A DNA stretch of 64,000 bases from Tetrahymena elliotti 4EA (GCA_000231825.2 JH720306.1:167784-231783); one strand, 5' to 3'; numbered from the stretch's first letter, positions 49,823 to 63,665 are shown. A program made the numbers and translations. The notes: generated by a model not told the origin, from the sequence alone.

Positions 49823-51876
49823 TCAATTATGTTTATGCAAAATTCCAGAATATGGTCTAAGATCATGAGGAGCTGTAGGAGCTACTGGCTGAGGGTCAAA
49901 AATTTGTTGTAATTTATTGAAGATAGTGGGAGCAACAGTAAGGAGACCAAAAGAAACAGTAGTTACAGTTTCCTTGAAGGATAAATCGAATTTACCAAAC
50001 ATTTTGTGCTTGAAAATATGCTCATCTCTTTTAATTTAATTTTTAACCTTTTCTAAGGATTCTCTATTGATTTTCATCATTTCTATTTAGAGTTAGGCAT
50101 CTTCTTATTGAGTGTAAATTTTTCCTCTAAATCTTCTATCTTTTCTCTAACCATTTGCATTTAATTGATCAGATGAAGTATAAAAACGAGATTTCTCAAT
50201 AATTTGTTAAACCATTTTTTTGTAAAGAGGATTAGAAACTCTCTATTAGAATTACTCAGAAAAATAAGTATCATACATTTGAATGAGATCGTCATAGACT
50301 CCAATTAATTCATTAATTAATTCAATCTAGGTATTGAAATTTTCATTAAACTCTGAGCTGTACCAGATACGAATGAAGAAAAAGATAGTAACCATCATAA
50401 AATCAGCTGTAGTGTGAATAACCATGAGAGGATGTAGATAGACAGAATTTGGACTAATGATGATGTATATTTCTCCATAAATTGAGACGCAAATAAGCCC
50501 AATAAAAATGTAGTAAAAACCTAAGAAGATATAGCTCAACTCGAATTTGGTCGTGCTTTCTTAATCAATTTGGCAAAAAATACGACGAGAATTGTCCCAT
50601 GTTTCAAGACTAAGTGGGCAAGTAACATCAAGCTTTTCAGTAAAATCCTCAACATATTTAAAGTCGCATAATTTATTAATACCCATATCGATGATAAAGT
50701 TACGGCGCTTAAGATCTTGATTGTTCATAGTAGTGTACAAAATACTAATCATGTAAATATAGAAACCAGAAATGTTCAAAATGCTCATCAAATCAATATG
50801 GAGTTTGCTTTTTCCAATTAAATACCAAAGAGGAATAATAACTTTCAAGCAAATGATAATAGCAAATACTAAGAAGGGAGCAGATTCTTATTGAATATTG
50901 TCAATACTCTTTTCATAGATAGGCCAAAGAATTTTATCTCTTGCACTCAATTTAGCTAATAAATATAAGAATAATAATCTACTTAATGAAAATTGAATAT
51001 TTAAATTAAAGTCATACCTTAAATACCAGAGTTCTTTAGGATTTTGAGAGCTTCAATTTCATCTTTGCTGATTTTTTGTGTTGTGCTTTTAGCTAGCTTG
51101 TTATCAAGTAAATCAAAGAAGAAGAGAGATAAATCAATATTTAACTCCTTAGCAAGTATTGCAACTCTATCATTGAATTCCATTTGATCTTAACTAAAAG
51201 AATGTTAAGAGAGGGTCATATGCTTTTAAGTACCTCTCTAAAACTACCCAGCTGACTTGAGTTGCTTAAGCTATTAATTGTGAATTACACCTAATCCGAG
51301 TGTTTCCAAATGTTCTTATCTCATCAAATACCTATTCAGATTAATATTATTGATTTATCTCATTTAAAAGCTATAATTTTACTTAAAAGAGCATGAGAAC
51401 TTTGGCTTGTCTTTCTAGTTTATGTTATACAAATATGAAATAAGTAGGATAAATGATAAGAAAAAGACGAAACAATTTTCACACCAAATGTAGTAAACAT
51501 CTTCAGTTCCTGAAAGTTTTCCTTAAACAGTCTTAAAAGTAATACCTACAACACTCAAAGGCAAAACTATATCTAAAAAGTAAGAACCTGCTAACTTCAA
51601 ATATTTCTTATAATCTTTTTGCTAATCCTCTTCATATTTCTGCTTAATAACTCTGAAACTTTCAAAAAGCATTTTAAAAAGATATAGAGGAAATACAACA
51701 AAGCAATCAAGTAAAAATTCAACCATGAAGACACCAAAAAACTAAATATTCTCCTAGAAAGATCTTTATTAAGTAGTGTTAGTTTAAGCTGTAATATCAA
51801 ACCCTCCACTATTTGAAGATTTTGGCATCAGTAAAACTTCTGATTGCTAGTTTGGATTGTATTAGAACTAGCTCAT
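49823..51876 (-). CDS. Polytopic membrane protein, ciliate family
   Basis: Two exons (51018-51876, 49823-50955; intron 62 nt) sum to 1992 nt, giving 663 residues. There are at least six to eight hydrophobic helices. Examples lie in VEFLLDCFVVFPLYLFKMLF, YFLDIVLPLSVVGITF, CFVFFLSFILLISYLY, FLVFAIIICLKVIIPLWYL, ISGFYIYMISILY, YIFLGFYYIFIGLICVSIYG and MVIHTTADFMMVTIFFFIRI. A long hydrophilic loop sits between residues about 165 and 285. The C-terminal 170 residues are cytoplasmic-like and helical (EMMKINRESLEKVKNQIK). No pore, transporter or catalytic signature is evident, so the function is unknown. Ends and frame are secure: the ATG is preceded by AT-rich sequence and the stop is TGA. It is convergent with the GILT gene. 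Confidence 0.85.
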
Positions 51877-52532
51877 CTTAACTAAATTATTATGCTTTGT
51901 CTAAGTCTAAATGAAATATATATCTATTATTGTACGTATTTATGATATATTCGCCCTATTATTTTATTTAAAAGAATAACTTTTAATTTATTTTGATTTA
52001 TCAAATATTTATTTTAAATGTTTGAATCTAAATAAATCCTAAAAAGCAATAAAATCAAATAAAAAACAATCAGTCAGTCAGTCAGTCAAAAGTATTCGTT
52101 TCTAGTTTTAATAATTAAACACTTACAAAAGCATTGATACATACTTATGTAAAATAAATACTCAATATCAAAAAAATTTTAGTTAGATCAGATTCTCAAT
52201 TTAAAATTTCAAATATGTATGCCAAAGACAAACTCATTTAAAACTTGATCACTACCAAGAAATTACTAAGAGTATTATTCATTCAAAATAAAAATAAAAT
52301 ATATGATGTTATTCTCTATTAAAAAGTTAACAAATTTAATTCAAACACATTCTTTTATTTTGCTTATTTATTTAAATAATTAAAGATGTAATTTAAAGAG
52401 TTATTACCAGCATCAGCCAATAATTTTAAAAAGAAACTAAAATTTATTTTAGATATTATTAATTTAAAATATTTGTATTTTTAGACTACAAATAGTTTTT
52501 CGGAAAAAATGCAGAAAAGCCAATAATTAATA
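51877..52532. other. Intergenic spacer with CAGT microsatellite
   Basis: A (CAGT)4-like tract lies near 52071-52087. No gene is supported. Confidence 0.5.
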
Positions 52533-52870
52533 TCTTCTTTGAATTTTACAAAGAGGTATTGCACATTTTATCTATTTATTCTAATAGAGAGCCCACTAAA
52601 AATATGAGAAGTAAAATAACTAAATACATACATACAAATTCCATATTTTATTAAATTATTTAAAAAATAAAGTAAGTCTTTAAATTAACTTTAATACTTA
52701 AAATGTTTTTAAGAGAATGAATAGATTAGTTTCTTAACAATAATTGTAGTTAAATAATTTAACCTAATTTTAATTAGTCTCTTCGAATTTTATTGAGAGG
52801 GTTAGCATATTTTATTTATTTATTATAATAGATAGCCTACTATAAATATGAGAAGTAAAATAAATAATAC
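52533..52870. repeat. Diverged direct repeat, spacing 245 bp
   Basis: About 90 bp starting at 52533 recur at 52778 with roughly 80 percent similarity by eye. Shared blocks include 'ttcgaatttta', 'gcatattttat..atttatt.taatagagagcc.act' and the 16-mer 'aaatatgagaagtaaa'. The unit spacing is close to that of the unrelated repeat at 2.6-3.3 kb. Confidence 0.65.
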
Positions 52871-53548
52871 AGATATTTTTAATAAATTAACTATGAGGGA
52901 TACACCCTTTAAAATAATTAATATATTAAATTTAGAAACATAAAATAAAATTTCTTAATTTCTCATTATTTAATTTATTGTGGAGATACAATAAAGATGA
53001 TGTTTTTTTAATATTTATAAACTAAAATATTGTAAATAATAAACTAAAAAAAACTAAGACAATTTGAATGATATTTAATAAATGTGTGATAGAACTCTTG
53101 AAAAATAAGAAAGATTAAATTTACAATGATATCTTAAAGATTTACTTTAAGCTATTTATTTGATTAAACCAAAATAATATTTTTAACAATAAAAAAACTT
53201 AAACAAAAAAAGATGAAAATGTTGATTATTTTTTATTTTTAACTTACAATTAGTTTTTTGCTCTTTCGAATACTTCAAAAATAAGCAGAAGCTTTTATGT
53301 GAGTTTTAGTTGTTAAAATTTAACTTTGAAGAGTCTTGATAGAATAATTTATTTTTTTGTATTTAATTGGAAGTATCAAAAAAGAATATTAAAATTAATC
53401 TAAGTTCATTCTAGTTTTTTTTGATTGATTTGCTTCCACTAAAATGCAAATCTACTAAAGTTAGCTTAATAACAATTACAGAGAAAATGAAAAGAAATAT
53501 AATAGAAGAATCTCTACATAGGCAAAGCCAGATAAATCTATAGACAGT
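52871..53548. other. Upstream spacer of the TPR gene
   Basis: AT-rich. An ATG at 53487 opens a 21-codon frame that overlaps the main start and could be a short upstream ORF. Confidence 0.4.
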
Positions 53549-56500
53549 ATGAATTACAAACTAAGTAAAGAGAGGAGCATAAGTTTATTTGACAATTCAG
53601 ACAATAAATACATAAATGAGGTATGCCATTCATCTCTTAAAATCATTATTTTACAAAGAAACAACTTTTAAATAAATGATTATTTAATTTAAGATTTAGG
53701 AAGAAGCACAAAGATAAATTTTTAGTATAATTAAACAGAGAGAGCCTGTGATAGCTAAGAAATATTTAACAAATCCTTCATATTCTCCACTATCAAAAAA
53801 GCAAGTAAGATTCTTAATTTGTTAAAATTTATTGCTTCATTAATTGCCAATTTAACTATTAATGTCTCTATTTATATGTAGATTTATTGTGAACTTTACA
53901 TCTGTTTTGTTGATGTAAAGACATTACTTTAACATTTCTTAATATAATTAGACTAATAATTCAGTTATGTTACAATAATGCTATGCTTCACCGAATGTAA
54001 AGAAGTCTCCTTAAAAATAAAAATCGAACTCATTCTTATTGGTAAAAAAAAGTTTTAATATTTAGTGTAAATAGCGATAAAAGCATAAAATTTATTTTAA
54101 AGCCTAGCATCTCTCCAGAAAAGAAGGGAAAAAAATAAATAATTGGAAAATTGGAGGAGTATCTTTAAAAATTTCATGCCAATCTTTTGGATATTCTTCC
54201 CAAAGAAAGCCATTCATTTTCAGACATATAATATTTGGGTAATTAATATGGACTTACTTACTTACATTAATTCTAATAAATTTTATTTAGAATATAATGA
54301 TGAAAGAGTAAATTAAATATACTTTTATTTATAAATACATAGGACAGGAAGCAACTTAATTTTACATATAGAAAAGATTTTTTAGTGAAAGGTTGCGTTT
54401 TAATATTCTTGCTAAGAATTTCGATAGAGGATTTGAAGAATCATAGCAGATTTATGAATAAGAAAAGTAAAAGCATAAGATGTTAGAAGGGAAGATTCAT
54501 ACAATAGTTGATTTATTAGCTTATGATGATGTTGGAATGAGGCTTTTTTATGAGCTTGGAGTAGCTAATTTAAAGCAAATACATGAGAAATATAGAAAGA
54601 TAAATATTTCTTTTAGTGAAAATGACTTATTGTGTTTAATGAGACAAATGATAAGCAATACTAATGAATTTATTTAGAATAAATGGTTTTATAATAACTA
54701 TTAAGACTTAAGTGGGTTTGTTTTAGTGAAGTAAAGTGGCTATTAAGAATATCTAATCAAGTATGCAAATCTTATAAATGCTTCCAGTGATTAAAGTTTT
54801 TATCATTTTGAGAATATTATTTTCAATACAACAAATTCGAATTTATCTTAGTAGCGCTCAACAATTTCAATGACAAATCGAAGTGATACTGATTATAAAG
54901 ACTAATTAAATGAATCTTAATTAAACTCTATCTACTCAGAGGAAATAAATAAAAAGGTGTTAAAGCTTAATTCATAATAAATAAATTTATAAAGTGACAG
55001 CAATTAGTTTTCACCTAATAAAAACAGCAAATAAAATAGATAAAATGAACTGAGTAGAATACAAACGTTAGATTCAAATTCAAAGAGAAGTAATTTAAAG
55101 AAATCAAGCAAAAAAAAGATAGATGTTGAAGGGACATCATCAAGTGATTTTTTAAGTCCAAAAGAGAAAGAACAGAATGAAATATGGTAGAAAATATTGA
55201 TTTATGAAGTGATGTAAATATGTTCCTTGATCTATAATATATTCTTAGAATAGAATTTTGCCAATATTGATATTCGAATTAAGGAAGAGAATGATGTTGA
55301 CTTTTTAAGTGATTATCCTAAATTATAGGATTATTTGATTTCTTTTATTAGAAATTCTGAAAACTAAGAAGGATTTTTGCATTATATCAACAAACTAAAG
55401 AGAGATAAATCTATTCCATAATTTTTTCAGATAGAAGATACTATTTTTCAATAGGTAAAGCAAGAATAGATATCGCAATTAAACCACCAGTACTCCCAAC
55501 AAAAGCTCAACAGACAATAATAAACTACCTAAAAATCTAAAAAAAAAGATGAATTACAAATATCAGTGAGCAAAGAAGAAATAAAAAGCATAGCTATGAT
55601 CGCAGTTTAGACAATAAATAAATAATTACAAAATGAGCTTCAGATATTACAAAACATTGAAATGAAATAAAAGTCGCTACCTTAAAATCAAGATTATTAT
55701 GATAATTTCATAAATAGCACAATTATTTAACACTATGATAAATCAAGCATGTAAATAGTAACTTCAATATCTGATTAACTTTTAGCCAGGATAGATGAAA
55801 AGAATAATCCATTTTATTATGCAGAATAAATTTATTGCAAAGCAATAGCTTAATTTAAATCAAGTAATTTACATTTTTATTACATTTACAGAAGATAAAT
55901 TAGATTTTTCTTTTTTTTATGAAATAGATTCAGATTCCACTAATAATATACAGCTCCTCAGATTCTGTAATTCTATAATTTAAAGGATATAGGGCAATGA
56001 GTTCAATGAGTTGTGTGGCAAATCATATTTGCTTATGAGCTAAATAACATTGAAGCTAAGTAATAATAGATAAAAAGCATTGGAATATGCTTAGTTGTCT
56101 TATGAAATAAGGAAATAAGTTCATGGATCTTAAAGTAGAACAATAGAATTTGTAGATTCGTTGAAATAGATATCATATATTTATTCATTGAAAGGATCAT
56201 ATGAAGAAGCATTTAAATACTTAGAGAAAGCCTATTAGATTTTGTAAGAAATTTAACATGAACTGGATAGATCAGTAGTTTAGATATTAACAGAACTCTC
56301 TATCCTTACTTATAACATGTAGAATTTTCAAGTAACTCTGAAAAAATGCTAAAAAGTGCTAGATATTTATAAAAAGAGTTCTCCAAATACTATCAGTTAT
56401 AGCTTTCCTTTTGCTATGAATCTATATTCTTTAGTAAGGCTTAGAAACTTATAAAATAGTTCTAACGGCAAGAATTTTGATAATTAGATCATCAAGGATA

Positions 56501-56862
56501 TTTTTAAGACAAGTTTAAAAGCATAAAAATTAATGGAAAGTATTAGAGATGAATAAAAAGCTTCAAACTTCCATTCTATTTATTATAATATAAAACTTTT
56601 GTACTAAAATTTTCTCAAATCTATAGAAAGCGAAGAATATCTCATCAGTCTTCAAAAAACTCCTGAATAAAAACCAAAATTTTAATCTGGATAAAAGAGA
56701 ACAGAACCTCTCTTTCTTCCTATAAATCCAATAATTTAAATAGGAGATAGCAAAACTAACTAATATAGCAGAAATTAAATTCACTAAAATCAAAGGAGTC
56801 TCAATTACATGAACCTTAATGAACACTTGAGAAATATAGTTGATATATCTGATCATTTATGA
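53549..56862 (+). CDS. Kinesin-light-chain-like TPR protein with Gln-rich N-terminal region
   Basis: Six exons (53549-53620, 53700-53804, 53965-54041, 54066-54238, 54343-55863, 55892-56862) sum to 2919 nt and give 972 residues. The most recognisable part is near residues 680-760. LSNNRQKALEYAQLSYEIRK, then QVHGSQSRTIEFVDSLKQIS and YIYSLKGSYEEAFKYLEKAY, is a tandem of TPRs like those of kinesin light chain and nephrocystin-type proteins. The N-terminal 600 residues are Ser/Asn/Gln-rich with a helical block around 120-220 (AYDDVGMRLFYELGVANLKQ). The C-terminus ends in a low-complexity tail. TPRs of this type bind peptide motifs of cargo or adaptor proteins; the partner is unknown. The third exon's acceptor (TTCAG at 53964) was chosen because only it keeps the total length in frame. 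That exon is the least certain part. Confidence 0.75.
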
Positions 56863-58780
56863 TTCTAGACATTATAAAATATAATTAAATCACTTAGGAA
56901 CCCTATTAAATAATACTTTAATTTAAATTTGTACATAGTAATTTTCCTAATTTAACTTATTATTGTTTAAAGTTTAATAAAAACCTAAAAAATAAATATA
57001 TTCTATTTTATTTCATTTAGATTAACACCCAATCAAGATTATGTAAGACTTGAAAATTAAAGATAAGTTCCATGTAAAATAAATATCATTTTTAATTTAG
57101 AAAATAATTTATTTTTAGAGTATTCATAAATAAATCAAAGTATGATTGAATATTATGATAGAAAACTCATTCAAAATATTTAGAAAGATTAGAACAAATA
57201 TTTTTTTGTAATTTAATAAATTTAAATTTAATAATCAAATATTAATAAAAGACTAATTTAAATTTATTTGTTTATCCAATTTAATTCATATAATAATATG
57301 AAAAGATTCATTTAAATTTGTTTATTGTCTATTTTCCTTATATGGCTTTTTCGTGCATAAATTTTAAATCTAAATATACATAAATAAAAATAATTCAACA
57401 TTAGATATGATAAATAATTCATAAAAATCTTCTAAAATAGAATAGAAGCCACAATTCATTTTAATATTTGGTTGGATTATAACTTTCAACTCTTAAAATA
57501 ATATTAAAATAAATACTCATTAAGTTTATTAATAATCTATTTTTCTAATTTAATTTTAAAACCTCAGTATAAAATATTCCAGAAATATTTCACTCATTTT
57601 ATTTAGTGTTTATGAGATTTCTTGTAATGTAAATATTATTTCAAAATACAATAAGATTATTAAAAAAGTTGAATCATTTATTAACTATTACTAAAATTAA
57701 ATGTTTTTTAGTCATTATAATTTAGAATACAGGAAGGGTAAGCTGGAATATCTTACCAACCTATATTTATTGACTTAAACTACTGAAATTATTTACAGTG
57801 AAAAGGATAATATTTTAATAGTAATAAATTTGAATATTAAATACTAAATATGATTTTAATTATTTATTTATTTATTACGCTTAGAGTTGATTTGATTTGA
57901 TCCTTATTACACTAACTAAAAAAGTAATTAGAAACCTGAAATTAAATGAAATACTATATAGGAATATATAGTCATCCTAATTTCAGAAAAGACAATAACT
58001 TACGTTCTCTGACATATGTAATTATATATATTAATTTAAGAAATAAATCGAATATAATTCTTTAAAAAAGGAATGGGGAAATAATTATTAAGCTAAAGAT
58101 TCGAATGAAATTTGAATGAATTCTTCTCTATAGTATATATTAGAAATCAGTTAAAAATTAGATGTGTTTCTGATTACATAATTTAAACAGTAAAAACAAT
58201 CATCTAAACCCCATTAGTTTTTATAAAGCGATCAAAATAAGAAAACAAAAGTCTAAAATAAGGTCATTTCAAAATACTTTGTTAAATAAAAAAAGTAAGT
58301 AGATGGTTTTGTAATAAATTTACAATTCTAAGAGATTCTGTTGAGAAATATTTGTTAAATGTATGTATTCAGCACTTTATTTTAAGCATAGAACTTTTTT
58401 GTTAAGTTTCGTAATTAAAAATGATGATAAGAATACATAAGTACACTTAATAGAGATGCTCTAAAATGACAGATAAAAAGAAAATAGAAAGAAAGAAAAT
58501 TAATTACAAATTCTGCTATTTGATCATTTAATTTTTTGTGTTTTTCATATATGTGATAGTAGGATTTTGAATGGAAAAAAAAGTAATTATTAATAGTAAT
58601 AGCAAGCAAACAAACAAACTAATAAGAAGAATTACTTGTATTAGAAACAACACTAATTTATCATTAAAAAATAATAATAAATAATCAAAAAAGACAAATC
58701 AGATTTAAAAAAACTAAATCAGAAAACAAACAAGCTCAATTAGTAGTTCACTACTCAAAAAGATTACGAGAAACATCACT
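56863..58780. other. Intergenic spacer, no gene seen
   Basis: About 1.9 kb of AT-rich sequence between two same-strand genes, with no supported gene or RNA. Confidence 0.5.
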
Positions 58781-61700
58781 ATGGACGAGTTCGAAGTCAT
58801 ATACACAGAGGAGGATATCAAGGCTGTCTAAGATCAGCTTAGCTCTTTAACCAAAAGTTACAACTAGATCACAAAAGAGAAAAAAGATATTGAAATTTTT
58901 GTTGATACTCTCAGAGAAAAAATTCATTCTTTAGAATCAACCAAATCACTTTACGAAGAGGCTTAGAAGCAACTACAAGCTTAAAAGTAAAGCATCTAAG
59001 ACCTTTAAAAAAAATAAGAGGCAATCCTTGCTTAGAAAAATGAATAGGACAACAAGCTTATCAAAGTCATGAAAGAGAAATACAACATTTAACAAGAGGT
59101 ATTATATTAATTCACATTTAATATTTCAAATCAAAATGGCATCTTTTTAGAGCATATTTGTCTCTTTAACTTAATTCTTTTGAGCTAAACATGGCCGAGT
59201 AATAGACAATTCTCAAAGAAATATTTTATATTCCCTACCCTAATCCTTCTTTCACTGAAAAAGTTGAAGTGTTTCAAGTTTCTTTGAGAAAAAAAACCAC
59301 TTGAAAAAAATTGCTCAAAAGTGACTATTACTTTTTCTTCTAGTTTTTTTTAGGGATTTTTGATCTGATTTTTAGAATCAGATAAACAGTTTTTTATCAG
59401 TATAGCTTTTGAGTTTTAACAAAAAAAAAAAAAACCAAATTATTACTTCATCACACAATAGCATCAATAACAAAAAAAATTCTTTTTAAAAACCTCAAAA
59501 AGTAAACCTGCTTTATTAGAATTATTTTAAAGCTCAAAATAATTTCAAAAATAAAATAAAAATTCCATTTTATGTTAAACCTGCCTTGGAAAAATATTTT
59601 AAAACTCAAGCAATCCCAAAAATAAAATAAAGAATTATTCAAAAAATTAAAATACATTTTTAGAACATTCCTAAGTTCATTTTTTTAAGCTCAATTTGCC
59701 TAACTTCCTCAAATTCTAAATTGAAAAGGATACTTCTACCAATATTGTGAAAATTGCAATTAACTTCTCAATAAACTCATATAATTTTAAAAATTAATAT
59801 ATTTAAATTTATTTAATAAATAAATAGCTGGAGAAAATAAAGAGCTCAAATGAGGAGTTATCTATGACTATGATTGAAGAGATGGAAGAAATGAAGAAGA
59901 AGATGAACTAGACATTTTAAGAGTAATCAAAGATTCAGTAAGAGGCTACTCGTTAATAGATTGTTCAACTTTAATAGCTTTCTTAGTAGAGATTGATTGA
60001 AAAGTAAATTGAATTTGAGGAGATTTGCAATTAGCTAGAAAAGACTAATCAAGAACTTAGCTTGTAAAAGGAAATTTGCAAAGAATTAGAGGCTAAATTG
60101 GAATATTCTGCTGAGAAAATCAAGGAGTTAAGCAATAAATTATCCGAGGAGAAGGCTAATGTTGAGTTGTTCAAAAAGTAGATTGAAGAATACAAATAAA
60201 GATATTAGGCTAACTAACAATCTTAAAACTAACTGAAGGAAGAATTGATTAATGCTTAGACAAAAATTAAACAATTAAGTGTTTAAATTTCATAGCTTAC
60301 AGAATAGCACTAAAATATTTCTGGAGACTCTTCTAAATACAAAAATCAGATTGCTAAGTTAGAAGAAGAGCACAAGAATTTACTTGAAATTTAGCAAGTT
60401 TTGAGCAGTGAAAATTCTGAGTTGTCTAGCTAATCTCTAAAGTTTAAGAAATAAATCGAATAGTTTTAAAATGAAAAGGAAGAACTTAAAATAGCTATTG
60501 TAGCCAAGAATTAAGCTATTGAAGCCAAGGATTAAGCTATTGAAAAACTTAATCTTGAGAAATCTTAAGATTTGGTGAAGCTTGAAGCTAATTACAGAAA
60601 ATAAATAGATTCTTAAACTTAATCTAATCATTAGCTTACTGCTCGTTTGAATGAGGTATAAATGACTTATGCTAACACTTTAGATAAGCTTGAAAACAGT
60701 GAGAACACTTGCAGAGACCTTTTGCAATAAATTTAAAATTTATAAAATGAACTTTAGTCTTAAATTATGACATCTAGGGAAAATGCTGAACAACTATCTT
60801 AAGATCTATAAGATACTAAAGCAAAGCTTGATGCTGTTTCATAAAAGTACCAGTAAGCCCTTTAAGAAATTGCTTAGAAAGAGTAATAAACAAACTCTAT
60901 TGTTTAAGATCTAAGCAAGCAAGTTGCTGATCTAAAAAGCTTCATTACTTCCAAGAATTAAGAAAATGAACATTTAAAAATTTAAAATCAATCATTAGCT
61001 GTTGGATAAGAAGAAATGAGAAAGATTTGTGAAGAAGAAATGAGAAAGATTTGTGAAGAATAAATCAGAGATAAAGAATAGAAATACAAAAAAGAAATTG
61101 AATCAATTTGTTAACAAAAAGAAAATTACATAAAAATAATCGAAAAAACTTCAGATGAGATGCTTTAATTAAAATAGTAACTAAAATTATTTAACTAGAT
61201 GATCTAAGATTAATAAAACATAATGGAATCTGAAAAGAAATAGCATCACACCTAGTTGGAAGAAGAGATATCCAAAAATAAATTCTCTAATAGCTAGATT
61301 GAGGATTTGTAAGAACTTGTTGAGTAACTTAAGATGGAAATACAAGAAAATGAAAGTGTTTTGTCATACACTTAATAACAACTACGTTCTACTGAAGAAG
61401 AATTATATTCAGCTAAAAGAAAAATTGATTAATTGCATCTAATAATAAAAGAAAAAGAATAAATTCACTAAGAAATTTAAAATTAACTATAGAAATAAGA
61501 TTAAGAAAAATAATAATATCTAGCATAAATCAATTAATTATCAAGCAGAAGTTAGAATTTAGAAGAGAATACTCTTTACTTGGAGAACGAAAACGAAAGC
61601 TTACGTAATTAAAATAAAGAATTGAAAATTAATGCAGAAAAGAGCTCTTAAAGCAACTAAATACTATCTGAAGAAAATGACTATTTAAGAATTCAAAATG

Positions 61701-62716
61701 AATCACTAAAAGAATAAAACTCATTAATGAATGAAGAAATCTAATAAATTCTTTAAGAACTTGATGCTAAAGGTAAATGCTCATTTGAATAGCTAAATAA
61801 CGCCAATCATTAACTTAGTACTATTTTCAGTACATTCTCATAATTATTTGGTAACTTAAGTCAAGTTGTCAATTAATAGGCTGGAGAATAATAACATTTA
61901 ATTATTGCTCCTTAGTTCAACTAATCATCAAGCTTTGATGTTAATTTGAATTTCATGAGAGAATCCATGACATAATTAATCAATTCTTTCTAAAATATTA
62001 GTAATGAAAAGCTCTAGTCTAACTTAGTTTCACTTCAATTAAAAGAATAGCTAGCATAATAACTAGCAAATCACTAAATCTAAGTAGAACAAAATCAAAA
62101 TGAAAAGCATATACTCTAACAAAAAATTTAAGAACTTGAGCTCTCTAGCTAATAATTGAATTAAGAAATTGCTAATTTAAAACAACAAGCCAGCTAATGT
62201 CTCTCCCCAAGTAATAAAATCTAGAAAGATTCCTATTACGACATGAACTATGAATAATTAGAAAATGACTACAAGATTTCCCAATCAATTCTACTTGACT
62301 AGAAATAGTAACTTAAGGATTTAAAGTATGATTTGGAGCAAAAGATTAAAAAGTACCAAGAGGAAAACTAAGCCCTTACCTAAAAGAATTGGGAGCTTTA
62401 AGAAAGAGCTGAAATTTTAGAGATGCAAGTTATGAATCTTTCTTAAAAAATGGGAGAGCAAGAATTTAGTTAAAACGAAACCCTCAATAACCTTAATGAT
62501 TACATGAACTAGATTCAACAATAACAACAAGAAATCTAAAACTTGCAATAACTATTAGAAGAATAAGACTTCGAAAATGTTTTAGTAAAGAAAATCCAAT
62601 AAAACAATGAACTAGCAACCAATAACGAAGAAAGAAACAATTTTAATGAACAAACCATAGAGTCTGCTAGAAACAGCATCAGCAAAATCGTTCAACATTA
62701 TAATTTGAAAAAATGA
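58781..62716 (+). CDS. Long coiled-coil protein, 1068 residues
   Basis: Two exons (58781-59098 and 59828-62716), both junctions in phase 0. Almost the entire length is heptad-patterned and rich in Glu, Lys, Gln and Leu, starting MDEFEVIYTEEDIKAVQDQL. Short internal duplications are visible: AKNQAIEAKDQAIEK near residues 330-345 and a repeated EEMRKICE near residues 500-520. A less charged break with Phe and Gly occurs around residues 780-850 (STIFSTFSQLFGNLSQVV, FNQSSSFDVNLNFMRESM), which may be a hinge or small folded part. No motor, kinase or other head domain is present, so a structural or tethering role (basal body, cortex or Golgi golgin-like) is likely but not assignable. The 729-nt intron is unusually long and contains inverted and direct repeats. 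Confidence 0.9.
59177..59321. repeat. Nested inverted repeats inside the coiled-coil gene intron
   Basis: Within intron 59099-59827, three perfect complementary pairs occur: cttttgagc (59177-59185) with gctcaaaag (59313-59321); a 12-mer at 59210-59221 with its complement at 59279-59290; and tttcaagt (59272-59279) with acttgaaa (59299-59306). The first two can nest into one long hairpin, and the third forms an alternative small hairpin. Confidence 0.65.
59503..59650. repeat. Direct repeat inside the same intron, offset 73 bp
   Basis: The phrase 'taaacctgc' at 59503 and 59576 begins two copies of about 55 bp. Both contain 'attttaaa.ctca' and end in 'aaaaataaaataaa'. Confidence 0.55.
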
Positions 62717-62785
62717 TCAAGCAAGCAATTCAATTAAATCAGATAAAATAGAAAAAGTTAAAAAAGCTTCAAAGTTGAAAAAAAG

Positions 62786-63665
62786 ATGTCGTTCAAAAAT
62801 ATCATTTGAAATTTTATTTTACTGGAATCAACTGCTTATCTATTTATCCATTCATTCTATGAAACAATAATTATATAAAATTTATTGCAAAACAAGAATT
62901 ACTTTATATGATACTAATTATATACATTACTTGTCATTCACTTTATATATTGTTATTTAATTTCACTTCAAAAATCTTCTTTTTTAAATTGAATTCTTCA
63001 AAATAAAAACTAAAATCTCAAAAAAAATATTCTCTTAATAATTCATTAGAAAAAAGAAAGTAAAAGCTATAAAGGTAGAAAAAATGTTACTAAAAATATC
63101 ATTTGAAATTCTATTCTATTGCAATCAACAATATACATACATCCAATTATCCTTTCTTTTTATTAAAGAATAATTCTTTGAGATTTTTTACAAAACAAGA
63201 ATTACTTGATGTAGCACTAATTACAAACAAATATACTTACCTATCATTCATTCACTTTATATATTGTTATCTAATTTTACTTCAGAAATTTTCTTTATTA
63301 AATTATGTTCTTTAAAAATAAAAATAAAAACTAAAGAAAAATATTCTTTTGATAATTTATTAGAAAAATTGAAAGTATTAAAAAAGCTTATTCAATTGGA
63401 ATAAACTAATCATCTTTTGACTTATACATGAATCCATTCATTCTTTCATTCTATAAAAGAATAATTTTATGAAATTCTTTGCAAAACAAGAATAAATTTA
63501 AAGAATACTAATTACATACAAAAAAATATACTTACTTGTCATTCACTTTATAAAGAGTTATTTAATTTTATTTCAAAAATCTTCTTTTTAAAATCGAATT
63601 TTTTATAACAAAAATAAAAAATAAAGTTTGAAATAAAAAATTTTGATAATCCAATTTCTCATTTA
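62786..63665. repeat. Three tandem repeats of about 290-305 bp
   Basis: Three successive copies lie between the coiled-coil gene and the next gene. Anchors include 'caaaacaagaat' at 62888, 63191 and 63482, and 'cttgtcattcactttata' or close variants about 45-55 bp later in each copy. 'atcatttgaaatt.tatt' opens copies one and two at 62800 and 63098. Each copy begins near the poly-A-rich, 'gtt..aaaaat' sequence that follows the coiled-coil stop codon. Confidence 0.75.
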
